From positions 7,918,501 through 7,982,500 of the forward strand of contig NZ_CP082161.1 of NCBI RefSeq assembly GCF_023101665.1: 64,000 bases of DNA, read 5' to 3'. Positions 8,997-18,119 of the stretch are shown here, piece by piece. The position numbers were made by a program, and so were the translations under genes. The stretch comes from Bradyrhizobium sp. 195 (GTDB lineage Bacteria > Pseudomonadota > Alphaproteobacteria > Rhizobiales > Xanthobacteraceae). The notes beneath the pieces are model-generated. The model saw only the letters and a program-made list of their open reading frames with translations. It was not told the DNA's origin and did no database searches. The first letter of the stretch is position 1, and each line of letters opens with the position of its first letter.

Positions 8997-9434
8997 TCAA
9001 TATCGATACCCGTATGGATATTGTCCGGGGCAAACGTAATTGCCGTAAGTGTCATAGGTGCAGCTGCTGGAGCCACCGTAGTAGCCGTAGGCGCCGGCTG
9101 CGGCGGCTCCTACTGCGGCCGCACCTAGACCATAGGCTGCGCCCCTATAAGCGCCGCGATAGGCTGCATTGCGATAGACCCCTCTGGCCACAGGGCGCCC
9201 CGCTATCGGGCGATAGCCATAACCACGGCCGGCGACGCCGTAGCGGCCTCCCGCAACCCGGTATCCGCCGCCCCGGACATGGGCGACGCGGGCGCCACCG
9301 CCATGGAAACCTCCGGCGCGCATACCACCACCATGGAAGCCGCCGCCGCCGCGGCGAGCGTATGCATCATCGGGAATGAGACTGACGGTGATCAGAACGA
9401 TCGCCGCCAAAGCAGCGAGAAGACATCGAAGCAT
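8997..9434 (-). CDS. Secreted Gly/Tyr/Arg-rich hypothetical protein
   Basis: A 145-residue protein with a signal peptide (MLRCLLAALAAIVLITVSL... cleaved near DAYA-RR) followed by GGGFHGGG, AGGFHGGG and GYGYRP repeats, an Ala-rich hydrophobic stretch 'GAAAVGAAAAGAYGYYGG', and a C-terminal 'SSSCTYDTYGNYVCPG' with two Cys that may form a disulfide. Such short glycine-rich exported proteins are frequent in Bradyrhizobium; no function is established. A FixK/FNR-like palindrome lies about 100 nt upstream. Confidence 0.75.
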   Translation of the reverse strand: MLRCLLAALAAIVLITVSLIPDDAYARRGGGGFHGGGMRAGGFHGGGARVAHVRGGGYRVAGGRYGVAGRGYGYRPIAGRPVARGVYRNAAYRGAYRGAAYGLGAAAVGAAAAGAYGYYGGSSSCTYDTYGNYVCPGQYPYGYRY

Positions 9435-9775
9435 GGCTTTCCTCCATTACTTGGGGTGCCGCGCACATGATAAGGCGATGCCGCTCACGGATCGGCACCC
9501 GGCAGGAACCTCTTCTCCTCCTCAAGGTCGGATTTGACCTAGATCAAGGAGTCGAAGATTGAGGACTTCTCGTGAAGAGATGCGGGCTGGAACACCCGTT
9601 GTGGAACTTGCTGCGGCTTCCCTGCCCCACGAGATCGAGAGGCTGACAACGGCGGCGACGCACACTCGACATGGTCAGCAACACGGGCACACGCGCTTTC
9701 ACGCCGCGGTGAACCGTTGCGTAGGCGAGCTTCGGGCGCGATGCGCGAAGCCCTGAAGCTCTTTTTGGAGCGGGT
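9435..9775. other. Intergenic stretch without a supported gene
   Basis: A 341-bp gap between the start of the glycine-rich gene and the end of the amidase gene. It contains the FixK-like box; small frames at 9559-9756 (+) and 9544-9843 (-) lack coding character. Confidence 0.5.
9534..9547. promoter_or_regulatory. FixK/FNR-type binding site
   Basis: TTGACCTAGATCAA matches the TTGAT-N4-ATCAA consensus of CRP/FNR-family FixK regulators except for one base of the left half-site. Its centre is about 106 nt upstream of the glycine-rich gene start (9434, minus strand), a workable activator position. Low-oxygen control of that gene is inferred, not shown. Confidence 0.5.
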
Positions 9776-11344
9776 TCAACCCATCCGATCCCACAGCCGA
9801 TGAGCGAGCACGCCGGCGCGCTTCTCGATCGCGGCCGCGGCATCGAGCGCGAGATCCTCGCGATAGCGCCCGGTAATCAGCTGCACGCCGATCGGCCTGC
9901 CGTCGTGAAGCGCCACCGGCACCACCGCGCCGGGCAGGCCGAGCACGTTGATCGCGGAGATGAAGCGGATCTCGCCCCAGAAAATCTCGCGCACGCGCTC
10001 GGGGCTGACGGTGTCATCGCGCGGGCCCGGCGTCGGCTTCACCGTGGTCGGCGCCAGCACGATTGGATACTCTTCGAAGAACAATTGCCAGGCGCGGATG
10101 TGGCCGTTGCGCGCGGCGGTCGCCTGCATCCAGGCCTTGAGATCGAGGACGTTGGCCTTGGCCTTCATGCCGCCCCAGGCTTTGTGGAAGTCTTCCGAAG
10201 TCACCTTCAGCATGGAGGCTTCCTGCATCACCACGGTCTCGTTGGTGATGATGTCGCACCAAGTCTGCCAGACGCCGTTGATGTCGGGCACCTCGACCTC
10301 GCTGACGCGGTAGCCGGACCGTTCGAGGTGGTCGGCGGCCTGGCGCAGCGCCGCGGCGACGGACGGATCGACCTCCATATCGTCGGGAATCTTGGCCAGG
10401 GCTACCTTGATCGGCCCCTTCGGCCTCTCGCCGAGCAGCGGCGCCGGCACCCACCAGGGATCGCGCGGATCGCGCTGGCTCATTACCTCCAGCGCAAGAC
10501 GGACGTCGGCGACGTGGCGGGCGAGCGGCCCCTGCGCCGACATCAGATGCGCCAGCATCGGACGCTCCGCCGTTGCGCTCTCGTTGAACGCGGGGATGCG
10601 TCCTTGCGTCGGCTTGATGGTGGCAACACCGTTGCAATGCGCGGGCCAGCGCAGCGAGCCGCCGATGTCGTTGCCATGGGCGATGGTGCCGATACCGGCA
10701 GCGACCGCCGAACCCGCGCCGCCCGAGGAGCCGCCGCAGGTGATATCAGGATCCCACGGGTTCAGTGTCAGCCCGTGCAGGGGATTGTCGGTAAAGCCGC
10801 GGAAGGAGAATTCTGGCGTATTGGTGAGCCCAATGACGATCGCGCCAGCCTTCTTCAGGTTGCGGACAACAGGCGCATCCGACGGCGCGACCAGGCCCTT
10901 GTTGGCGGGAACGCCGTTGAAATTCGGTCGGCCTTCGTAGTCGACATTTTCCTTGATGGTGACGGGCACGCCATGCAGAAGGCCGAGCGCACCGCCCTTG
11001 GCGCGCTGCTTGTCGGCCGCATGCGCCGCTTTCAGCGCTTCATCGCCGAGATCGACGACGACGGCGTTCAGCTTCGGATTGACGGCGCGCATCCGTTCAA
11101 GATGCGCCTCGACCGTGTCGACTGCGGAGATCGCGCCGGAGCGGATCGCGGCGGCGGTCTCCACTGCCGACCATTGCCAGGCAGGTCCCTTGGGACGGCG
11201 TGGTGCAGCGGGCCGGCGCGGAGCGGCTTTCTTGGCTTTCTTCGCAGTGACGGCCTTGCGGCTTGTGCTGGTCTTGCTGGAGGGCTTTGCAGGTTTCTTC
11301 GAAGCAGTCTTCTTTTTGGTTTTGTTGGTCGTCTTCTTCGCCAC
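9776..11344 (-). CDS. Amidase-signature enzyme with a Lys/Ala-rich N-terminal tail
   Basis: A 522-residue protein whose catalytic triad of the amidase signature family is visible: Lys131 in 'VTIKENVDY', the cis-Ser in 'GGSSGGAGS' (206-207) and the nucleophile Ser230 in 'DIGGSLRWPAHCNG'. Such enzymes hydrolyse amide bonds; the substrate cannot be read from sequence. The first 53 residues are very basic and repetitive (MAKKTTNKTKKKTASKKPAK..., RRPAAPRRPKGP), like histone-H1-type tails, and precede the family start 'WQWSAVETAAAIRSG'. The tail could be a late addition or could bind nucleic acid or membranes. It is transcribed alone. Confidence 0.88.
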   Translation of the reverse strand: MAKKTTNKTKKKTASKKPAKPSSKTSTSRKAVTAKKAKKAAPRRPAAPRRPKGPAWQWSAVETAAAIRSGAISAVDTVEAHLERMRAVNPKLNAVVVDLGDEALKAAHAADKQRAKGGALGLLHGVPVTIKENVDYEGRPNFNGVPANKGLVAPSDAPVVRNLKKAGAIVIGLTNTPEFSFRGFTDNPLHGLTLNPWDPDITCGGSSGGAGSAVAAGIGTIAHGNDIGGSLRWPAHCNGVATIKPTQGRIPAFNESATAERPMLAHLMSAQGPLARHVADVRLALEVMSQRDPRDPWWVPAPLLGERPKGPIKVALAKIPDDMEVDPSVAAALRQAADHLERSGYRVSEVEVPDINGVWQTWCDIITNETVVMQEASMLKVTSEDFHKAWGGMKAKANVLDLKAWMQATAARNGHIRAWQLFFEEYPIVLAPTTVKPTPGPRDDTVSPERVREIFWGEIRFISAINVLGLPGAVVPVALHDGRPIGVQLITGRYREDLALDAAAAIEKRAGVLAHRLWDRMG

Positions 11345-11465
11345 GTCGCACCTCCTGAAATTGTGCCGCGGAGGTTACGGATGGCGAAAGGACGTGTACA
11401 GGTGCGTTTTCTGCATGGCGCGATGGCGCGACGCGGCGAATTGTCTGCGGGTCGCGCCACCGACG

Positions 11466-12647
11466 CTATTCCGCGGGACAGGCCGCAACGGCCGCTTGCG
11501 CGCGGTCGAGCCGGAGGCTCCACAGCGCCAGCACGAGCCCGACAGCGGTGATGCCAGCCGCAACAAGCGGCAGCGCAGAGAGGCCGAGCCCGCGATCGAT
11601 GGTGACGCCGCCGGCCCAGGCGCCCAGCGCGTTGCCGAGATTGAACGCGGCGATGTTGAGGCTGGAGGCGAGCGTGCGCCCGCTGGAGCCGGCCGCTTCC
11701 AGCACGCGAAGCTGGAGCGGAGCGACGGTTGCAAAGGCGGCGATGCCGAGCAGCAGAATCAGCACGATGGCTGCGATCTTCACCGACAGCACGGCGCCGA
11801 GCCCAAGAAGCGCGATGGCGAGCGCGGCGAGCGTTCCGATCAGCGCGCCGGCGAGGCCACGGTCGGCGAACTTGCCGCCAGCAACGTTGCCGATCGCGAG
11901 CCCGACGCCGAACACCAGCAGGATCGGCGAGACCGCTCCTTCCGAGAACCCGGTGAAGCGCGTCAGGATCGGCTGAATGTAGGTGAAGACGACGAACAGG
12001 CCGGCAAAGCCGAACACGGTCATGGCGAGGCCGAGCAGCACCTGCGGACGGCCGAGCACGGCGACTTCCTCGGCAAGAGAGACCGGCTTGTCACCGTTGC
12101 CGACATGGCCGGGGACGAGCGCCGCAACCACCGCGAAGGCAATCACGCCGATGACAGTCACCGCCCAGAACGCCGCACGCCAGCCGAGCATCAGGCCGAA
12201 CCAGGCGCCGAAGGGCACGCCTAGCAGCGTCGCGACCGTGAGGCCGATGAACATGGTTGATATCGCGGAAGCCCGCTTGTCCTCGGCGACGAGGCTGGTC
12301 GCCACCACCGATCCCACGCCGAAAAACGTGCCGTGGGCAAGCGAGGTCAGCACGCGCGCGGCCATCAGCAATTCGTAGTTCGGCGCCAGCGCGCAGGCGG
12401 CATTGCCCAGCGTGAAGATCGCCATCAGCGCGAGCAGCACCGTTTTCCGCGGCATCCGCCGCGTCGCCAGCGTCAGGACGGGCGCGCCGATAAATACGCC
12501 GAGCGCATAACCGGAGATGAGCAGGCCCGCGACCGGCACCGAGACATGCATGTCGGCGGCGACCTGGAGCAGGAGACCCATGATGATGAATTCTGTGGTG
12601 CCGATGCCAAAGGCACCGGCGGTGAGCGCGAGAACGGCGGGAGGCAT
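11466..12647 (-). CDS. MFS transporter (AraJ/YdhP-like drug or sugar exporter)
   Basis: From ATG 12647 the protein has 393 residues and about 12 hydrophobic segments. The opening 'ALTAGAFGIGTTEFIIMGLLLQVA' is the well-known start of the AraJ/DHA1 class, and 'RMPRKTVLL' after segment 2 is the MFS motif A region. An ATG at 12704 would add 19 hydrophilic residues. Typical substrates are arabinose-like sugars or drugs; none can be named. It is divergent from the LysR gene at 12746, which probably regulates it. Confidence 0.88.
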   Translation of the reverse strand: MPPAVLALTAGAFGIGTTEFIIMGLLLQVAADMHVSVPVAGLLISGYALGVFIGAPVLTLATRRMPRKTVLLALMAIFTLGNAACALAPNYELLMAARVLTSLAHGTFFGVGSVVATSLVAEDKRASAISTMFIGLTVATLLGVPFGAWFGLMLGWRAAFWAVTVIGVIAFAVVAALVPGHVGNGDKPVSLAEEVAVLGRPQVLLGLAMTVFGFAGLFVVFTYIQPILTRFTGFSEGAVSPILLVFGVGLAIGNVAGGKFADRGLAGALIGTLAALAIALLGLGAVLSVKIAAIVLILLLGIAAFATVAPLQLRVLEAAGSSGRTLASSLNIAAFNLGNALGAWAGGVTIDRGLGLSALPLVAAGITAVGLVLALWSLRLDRAQAAVAACPAE

Positions 12648-12745
12648 GCGTGGCTCCGATGGTTGAGACGAGCCACGCAGATAGCCGCGCCGCGGCAAAG
12701 CCATTAGAATGTCCGCAATCCAATCATTTGTGACGTGAATTCAAC

Positions 12746-13699
12746 ATGGCCCGTTTCGACACCAACCGCTCCGCCGAAATGGAGGTCTTCGTCCGCGTCG
12801 TCGATCTCGGCGGGTTCACCCCGGCCGCGCAAAAGCTGCGCCTGACGCCATCGGGCGTGAGCAAGCTGATCTCGCGGCTCGAAGCCCGGCTCGGCTCGCG
12901 GCTCGTCAACCGCACCACGCGCAAGCTGACGCTGACGGAGGAGGGCCAGGCCTTCTATCAGCGCTCGTTGCGCATCCTCGCCGAGATGGACGAGGCCGAG
13001 CGCGAGGCGGCCTCGGGCGCGGCGCCGCGCGGCCGCCTCACCGTCAACAGCAACATCCCCTTCGGCATGCTGCATGTGATGCCGCTGATCCCGCGCTTCC
13101 TGGAACAGCATCCCGACGTCACGCTCGATCTCGTGCTGACCGACACGCTGATCGACCTGATGCAGGAGCGCGCCGACGTCGCCATCCGCGTTGGCCCGTT
13201 ACGCGCCTCGCGTCTCGTCGCGCGAAAGCTCGGCACCAGCCGCATGGTCGTGGTCGGCGCGCCAAGCTATCTCGCCCGCTGCGGCGCACCGAAGATTCCG
13301 GCCGATCTCGCCGATCACCGCGGCATCGGTTGGACCTTTCCACGCACGATCCGCGGCTGGCCCTTCAAGCGCGGCGACCACACCGAGGAAGCCATGCCGC
13401 CGCCCGTCGCGCGCGCCAGCGACGGCGAAGCCGCCCGCCGTCTCTGCCTCGGCGGCGTCGGCCTCGCCCGCCTCGCCCTCTTCCACATCTGGCCCGATAT
13501 CGAATCCGGCCGTCTCGTACCGGTGCTGCAAAACTACAATCCGGGCGACCGCGAAGACATCCACGCGGTCTATGTCGGCCATACCGCGCCGCTTCCGGCA
13601 CGGGTCCGCGCATTCATCGACTTTCTCGCCGAGCACGTGCGGGTGAGCGATCCCGCGCTGAAGCGGGCGGGGGACGGGAAATGGAATTTGGCGGGATGA
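12746..13699 (+). CDS. LysR-family transcriptional regulator
   Basis: A 317-residue protein. The N-terminal winged HTH reads 'EVFVRVVDLGGFTPAAQKLRLTPSGVSKLISRLEARLG' (residues about 13-50), followed by the linker helix and a periplasmic-binding-like effector domain beginning 'GRLTVNSNIPFGM'. Divergence from the MFS gene across about 98 bp suggests it controls that exporter, the usual LysR arrangement. The effector is unknown. Confidence 0.92.
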   Translation: MARFDTNRSAEMEVFVRVVDLGGFTPAAQKLRLTPSGVSKLISRLEARLGSRLVNRTTRKLTLTEEGQAFYQRSLRILAEMDEAEREAASGAAPRGRLTVNSNIPFGMLHVMPLIPRFLEQHPDVTLDLVLTDTLIDLMQERADVAIRVGPLRASRLVARKLGTSRMVVVGAPSYLARCGAPKIPADLADHRGIGWTFPRTIRGWPFKRGDHTEEAMPPPVARASDGEAARRLCLGGVGLARLALFHIWPDIESGRLVPVLQNYNPGDREDIHAVYVGHTAPLPARVRAFIDFLAEHVRVSDPALKRAGDGKWNLAG

Positions 13700-13713
13700 G
13701 GCAGACGGCGGCT

Positions 13714-13830
13714 TGCCAAGCCGAAGCAACCGGCAACGAGCCCACCCTTCGCCCTGCGGGCTTCGGCGCGACAGCCTCGCGCAAACGCGGTTTGCGAAGG
13801 CTGGCGGAGAGAGTGTCAGTCAATCCAGAT
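13714..13830 (+). repeat. Dispersed intergenic repeat, copy A
   Basis: This roughly 115-bp stretch is matched by the copy at 15829-15943: both run CTTGCC(A/G)AGCCGA, CGGCAACGAG, TTCGCCCTGCGGGCTTCGGC, then GCGAAGGCTGGCGGAGAGAG and TGTCAGTCAATCC. The GGCGGAGAGAGTG core equals the reverse complement of a tRNA-Ser 3' end. It lies between the LysR and nitroreductase genes. Confidence 0.75.
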
Positions 13831-13896
13831 TGAAAGATCAAGAATTTTCCGCGAAAATCCAACTGTTGCAAAACTTGTCAGGGGAATTCCACACAG

Positions 13897-14574
13897 ATGC
13901 AGTTCGACGACGTCATCCTCGGCCGCCGGAGTATCCGCGGCTACAAACCCGATCAGGTACCCAAGGAGCTGATTGCTGAAATCATTGGTTTGGCAATGCG
14001 CGCTCCGTCGTCGATGAACACCCAGCCCTGGAATTTCTATGTCATCACCGGTGAACCGCTGGATCGGATCCGCGCGGGCAACACCGAACGGATGGTGGCG
14101 GGCATTCCTCAGTCGCGCGAGTTCCGCACGGGGCAGGCCTTTGCAGGCAAGCACCGCGACAGGCAGGTCGGTGTTGCCAAGCAATTGTTCGCCGCGATGG
14201 GAATCGAGCGCGATAACAAGGACAAGCGCCAGGACTGGGTCCTGCGCGGCTTCCGCCAGTTCGACGCGCCCGTCTGCGTGATCATCACCTATGACCGCGT
14301 GCTTGATGGCAGCGACGATACGCCCTTCGACTGCGGCGCCGTGGCGACTGCCCTCGTCAATGCCGCCTGGTCCCGGGGGCTCGGCGCCGTGATCAACAGC
14401 CAGGGCATCATGCAATCCCCCGTGGTGCGCGAGCACGCGGGCATAGCCGACGATCAGGTCATCATGAAAAGCATCGCGCTGGGCTGGCCGGATGAGACGT
14501 TTCCGGCGAATGCGGTGGTGTCGGAGCGAAAGTCCGTCGATGAAGCGACGGTGTTCGTCGGGTTCGAGAATTAG
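13897..14574 (+). CDS. Nitroreductase-family FMN oxidoreductase
   Basis: A 225-residue protein opening 'MQFDDVILGRRSIRGYKPDQVPKE' with the FMN-binding 'RRSIRGY' (10-16) and 'RAPSSMNTQPWNFYV' (34-48) typical of NfsB/PnbA-like nitroreductases. The C-terminal 'IALGWPDE' is the usual family end. These flavoenzymes use NAD(P)H to reduce nitroaromatics, quinones or other small molecules; the natural substrate is unclear. It stands alone. Confidence 0.9.
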   Translation: MQFDDVILGRRSIRGYKPDQVPKELIAEIIGLAMRAPSSMNTQPWNFYVITGEPLDRIRAGNTERMVAGIPQSREFRTGQAFAGKHRDRQVGVAKQLFAAMGIERDNKDKRQDWVLRGFRQFDAPVCVIITYDRVLDGSDDTPFDCGAVATALVNAAWSRGLGAVINSQGIMQSPVVREHAGIADDQVIMKSIALGWPDETFPANAVVSERKSVDEATVFVGFEN

Positions 14575-14607
14575 CCGCGCGCGGTCCGAAGGGCTGGAGG
14601 CACAGCA

Positions 14608-15720
14608 GTGATCCGCGCGATGGTCCGACGTGTCCTTGTGCTGGCGGCGGCTTTCGCCACTGCCATGACGCCAGTCATTTGTCTTGGCGAAAGCAGCAAG
14701 CCGTTGCCGGCCAAGGCAACAAGGGAACTGCCCGCTGAGCTGCTCTCGTTGCTCGAACAGAAGAAGATGCCAAAATATTCACCTATCCTCGTGCGTCTTT
14801 TCAAGGAGGAGGCCGAGCTCGAGGTTTGGAAGCAGGACGCAAGCGGCCGTTTCCAGATCCTCAAGACCTATCTGATCTGCCGGTGGTCGGGCGATCTCGG
14901 GCCGAAGTTGTACGAGGGCGACCGACAGGCTCCGGAAGGATTCTATACAATTACACCTGAGTTGATGAATCCCAACTCCAACTTCTATCTTGCGATCAAC
15001 CTCGGCTACCCCAACGCGTTCGACAAGGCGAACAAGCGCAACGGCAGCTTCCTCATGATCCACGGCGATTGCTGGTCGAGCGGTTGCTATGCCATGACCG
15101 ACGAACAAATCAGCGAAATCTATTCGCTGGCCCGCGACTCCCTTAGCGGCAGGCCGTCATTCCAGGTCCAGGCCTATCCGTTCCGCCTGACGCCGGAAAA
15201 TCTGGCGCGGCATCGGAATAGTCCCAACCTGGCCTTCTGGAAAATGCTCAAGATCGGCAACGATCATTTCGAGACCACACGACTCGAACCGAGGGTGGAT
15301 GTCTGCAGTGGCCGCTACGTATTCAACGCGCAACCTCTCCCAAATTCACCATCCCTTCTTGTGTTCAACCCTGCCGAAAAATGTCCTCCCTTCGTCGTCA
15401 ATCCGGAAATCGCGCGGCGGGCGCTGGAGAAGAGCCGCGCCGACGAACTCGAATACGCGCGATCGCTTCAAGACAATGTGCCGGCTGCCCCGATCTACAG
15501 CGGACTGGACGGCGGAATGAACAAGGCGTTCCTCACACAGTTTCCGGGCAGAGTGACGCTTGCGAAAGTCATGCCGTATGCGTCCTACCTGCCGCAACTG
15601 CCGCCAATCCCGTGGATCGACAGTGATGGCTCATTGACGAGCAAATGGTTTGGCAGCTCGTTGGACAAGCCGCCCGAGTGTAATCCAACTCGTGCCGGCT
15701 TCCCGTCAGGTCGGTGCTGA
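14608..15720 (+). CDS. Exported L,D-transpeptidase (YkuD/YafK type)
   Basis: A 370-residue protein with an N-terminal signal sequence (MIRAMVRRVLVLAAAFATAMTPVICLG). The YkuD catalytic motif is 'IHGDCWSSGCYAMTDEQI' (HGxxxSxGC type, around residues 152-163), with the nucleophile Cys in 'SSGCYAM'. 'DRQAPEGFYTITP' upstream is the usual YafK substrate-loop region. It would act in the periplasm on peptidoglycan, making 3-3 links or attaching or releasing lipoproteins. The C-terminal third, with a further few Cys residues, is not typical of the minimal domain. It follows the nitroreductase by 33 nt and could share its transcript. Confidence 0.87.
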   Translation: MIRAMVRRVLVLAAAFATAMTPVICLGESSKPLPAKATRELPAELLSLLEQKKMPKYSPILVRLFKEEAELEVWKQDASGRFQILKTYLICRWSGDLGPKLYEGDRQAPEGFYTITPELMNPNSNFYLAINLGYPNAFDKANKRNGSFLMIHGDCWSSGCYAMTDEQISEIYSLARDSLSGRPSFQVQAYPFRLTPENLARHRNSPNLAFWKMLKIGNDHFETTRLEPRVDVCSGRYVFNAQPLPNSPSLLVFNPAEKCPPFVVNPEIARRALEKSRADELEYARSLQDNVPAAPIYSGLDGGMNKAFLTQFPGRVTLAKVMPYASYLPQLPPIPWIDSDGSLTSKWFGSSLDKPPECNPTRAGFPSGRC

Positions 15721-15828
15721 ACGCTCGTGCGGCGTTCGCGATGGATCATCAGCAGACAATGACTGGCATCGGCATTCCGTCCCAGCAAATGCGTCGGAGC
15801 GGAGGGCTTGGGAAAAATTCGTCCCCGG

Positions 15829-15943
15829 CTTGCCGAGCCGATGCAAACGGCAACGAGTCCGCTTTCGCCCTGCGGGCTTCGGCGCGCGAGCCTTGCGCAA
15901 ACTTCGTTCGCGAAGGCTGGCGGAGAGAGTGTCAGTCAATCCT
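15829..15943 (+). repeat. Dispersed intergenic repeat, copy B
   Basis: Second copy of the repeat at 13714-13830, in the same orientation, in the 340-bp gap between the L,D-transpeptidase gene and the FAD-dehydrogenase gene. It again ends in TGGCGGAGAGAGTGTCAGTC (15918-15937). Nothing else was seen in the gap. Confidence 0.75.
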
Positions 15944-16060
15944 CGTTGTCGAACAAGGTATTTTTCATTCCAGCACGTGCAAACCTACGGTCCTAGCTAC
16001 CAGCAACTGGCTCATCCCGGGCGCTCGCGGCGCCCAAGTCGCGCCATCCGCTCATGCCCG

Positions 16061-17476
16061 TCAAGGGTAGACCTTGCCCGGATTCATGATCCCGGTTGGG
16101 TCCAATGCCTTCTTCACCGCCTTCATCAGCGCGACGCCTTCGCCATGCTCGGCTTCCATATGGACGATCTTGTGCAGTCCGACGCCATGTTCGCCCGAAC
16201 AGGTGCCGCCCATCGCGATGGCGCGGCGCGCGGTGCGGAATGCGAGTCCCTCGGCCCGTGCCGTCTCGTCTGCATCTTTGGGATCAAACAGGATGCCGAG
16301 ATGGAAATTGCCGTCGCCGACATGCCCGACGATCGGCGCAGTCAATCCCGACGCGACGATGTCGGCTTTGGTCTCCAGCAGGCAGTCTGGCAAGGCCGCG
16401 ATCGGCACGCAGGCGTCGGTGCCCATATTGTTCTTGCCGGGACTCAGCGCCATAACGGCTTGATAGGAATTGTGGCGCGCCTTCCACAAGCGATTGCGAT
16501 CCTCTGGCCGCTCCGCGAACTGGAACGCTCCGCCGCCGTGTTCCTCCGTGATCGTCCGCATCATCTCGACGTCCTCGCGCACACCATTCGGCGTGCCCTG
16601 GAATTCGAGGAACAATGTCGGCGTCTCCGCATAATCGAGCTTTGAGTAATTGATCGCGGCACGCATCTGCATCTCGTCGAGCAGTTCGACGCGGGCCATC
16701 TTCAGGTTCGATTGCAGCGCCGTCACCACGGCGGCGACGGCCCCTTCGAGCGATTGGAACTGGCAAACCGCCGCGACGATCGTCTCCGGCAGGCCATAGA
16801 GCTTGAGCTGGATCTCGGTGATGACGCCGAGCGTGCCTTCGCTACCGACATAGAGATGGGTGAGATCGAGGCCGGCTGAGGATTTACGCGCGCGGCTGCC
16901 GGTGCGCACGATACGGCCATCGGGCGTGACGACGGTGAGCCCGAGGATGTTCTCGCGCATCGTACCATAACGCACCGCATTGGTGCCGGACGCGCGGGTC
17001 GAGGCCATGCCGCCGATCGAGGCGTTCGCTCCGGGGTCAACTGGAAAGAACAGGCCGGTGTCGCGGATATGTGCATTGAGCGCTTCGCGCGTCACGCCGG
17101 CCTGGACCCGGCAATCGAGCGAATCCGGCGAGACGTCGAGGATCTTGTCGAAGCGACTGGTGTCGAGCGAAACGCCACCGGCAACCGCCGCGAGCTGGCC
17201 CTCCAGCGATGAGCCGGCACCGAACGGCGTGACCGGCACGCGGTGTTCGTTGCAGAGCGCGAGAACGAACGCGACCTCCTCGTTGGTCTCGGGAAATACC
17301 ACGAGATCGGGCATGCCGATCGCCGGCAGACCCTCGCCATGACTGTGCTGGTCGAGCATGGCCTGCGAAACGCTCACGCGCGTGCCGAGGCGCTCGACGA
17401 GTTTTGCTCGCACGGCGGCGATAACCTCCGGCCCGGGACGTCGCAGAACCTCGGCGTACATCGCGGCCTCCTTCAT
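16061..17476 (-). CDS. FAD-linked D-2-hydroxyacid dehydrogenase (GlcD/Dld type)
   Basis: A 471-residue flavoenzyme of the PCMH/FAD-oxidase C-terminal type. The FAD pyrophosphate loop is 'VPVTPFGAGSSLEGQ' (about 80-94), 'VDPGANASIGGMASTRASGTNAVRYG' follows, and the C-terminal domain ends 'TCSGEHGVGLHKI ... LDPTGIMNPGKVYP'. Members oxidise D-lactate, glycolate or longer D-2-hydroxy acids. It is the last gene of the liv-dha operon, 37 nt after dhaL. An ATG five codons into the protein (MYAEVL) is an alternative start. Confidence 0.9.
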   Translation of the reverse strand: MKEAAMYAEVLRRPGPEVIAAVRAKLVERLGTRVSVSQAMLDQHSHGEGLPAIGMPDLVVFPETNEEVAFVLALCNEHRVPVTPFGAGSSLEGQLAAVAGGVSLDTSRFDKILDVSPDSLDCRVQAGVTREALNAHIRDTGLFFPVDPGANASIGGMASTRASGTNAVRYGTMRENILGLTVVTPDGRIVRTGSRARKSSAGLDLTHLYVGSEGTLGVITEIQLKLYGLPETIVAAVCQFQSLEGAVAAVVTALQSNLKMARVELLDEMQMRAAINYSKLDYAETPTLFLEFQGTPNGVREDVEMMRTITEEHGGGAFQFAERPEDRNRLWKARHNSYQAVMALSPGKNNMGTDACVPIAALPDCLLETKADIVASGLTAPIVGHVGDGNFHLGILFDPKDADETARAEGLAFRTARRAIAMGGTCSGEHGVGLHKIVHMEAEHGEGVALMKAVKKALDPTGIMNPGKVYP

Positions 17477-17512
17477 GACCCTGCCCTCACCTGTACCACC
17501 GCAATCCGGCGT

Positions 17513-18118
17513 TCAAGCCGCGACTGCGGCCAGCAGACGGGAAAAGGCGAGCATGCCGGGATCATCGAGCCCGATCGTCCGCTCGCCGAACATACGGGCA
17601 CGTCCGAGCCTGTTCGGCCGCTCCCGGAACGCGTCGAGCGTTTCGCGCGCGGCCTTTTGCGCCGCGGCGATCGCTTCATCGCGCGTTTTGCAATGCGCCA
17701 GTGCAATCGCGACGGCATCGAGCATATCGACAACCGTCTTGTCGCCGATCCCGGCGCCGCCGCGCGTCATCATCTGGTCGCGGATCGAAGCGAGTAAGCC
17801 GCCGAGTTCGTCCCAGCCGATCTCATCGCGCCCCATGGTCGTTTTGGCCAGCGTCATCATCGCAACCGTGACCAGCGTTCCCAGGCTCGATCCCGTTCCG
17901 CTGGCGCAGGCCTTGGCACAGGCCCGAAACACCAGGCCGACGTCGGTCTCTTCATTGGGAATGGCAGTTGCGACGGCGTCGAACAGGCGGCGCAGCATGA
18001 CGCCGGTGTCGCCGTCGCCGATCTTGCCGTCGGCGGCGTTGAGATCATCCTGGGCGGCCGCAGCCGCGTCTCTGGCACGAAAGGCTGCGTTGCGGAGCGT
18101 ATCGGCCGTGATTGCCAC
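17513..18118 (-). CDS. dhaL: Dihydroxyacetone kinase subunit L-type protein
   Basis: The chosen start is GTG 18118, one nucleotide after the dhaK stop, giving a 201-residue protein (VAITADTLRNAAF...). The nucleotide/Mg-binding Asp cluster is 'DGKIGDGDTG' and 'GTGSSLGTL' matches the DhaL phosphate loop. It supplies the ATP- or ADP-binding half of DhaKL. No dhaM or PTS gene is present, so an ATP-dependent kinase is likely. Related KL pairs phosphorylate dihydroxyacetone or other ketoses such as erythrulose, so the exact substrate is open. Confidence 0.87.
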   Translation of the reverse strand: MAITADTLRNAAFRARDAAAAAQDDLNAADGKIGDGDTGVMLRRLFDAVATAIPNEETDVGLVFRACAKACASGTGSSLGTLVTVAMMTLAKTTMGRDEIGWDELGGLLASIRDQMMTRGGAGIGDKTVVDMLDAVAIALAHCKTRDEAIAAAQKAARETLDAFRERPNRLGRARMFGERTIGLDDPGMLAFSRLLAAVAA

Positions 18119-18119
18119 G

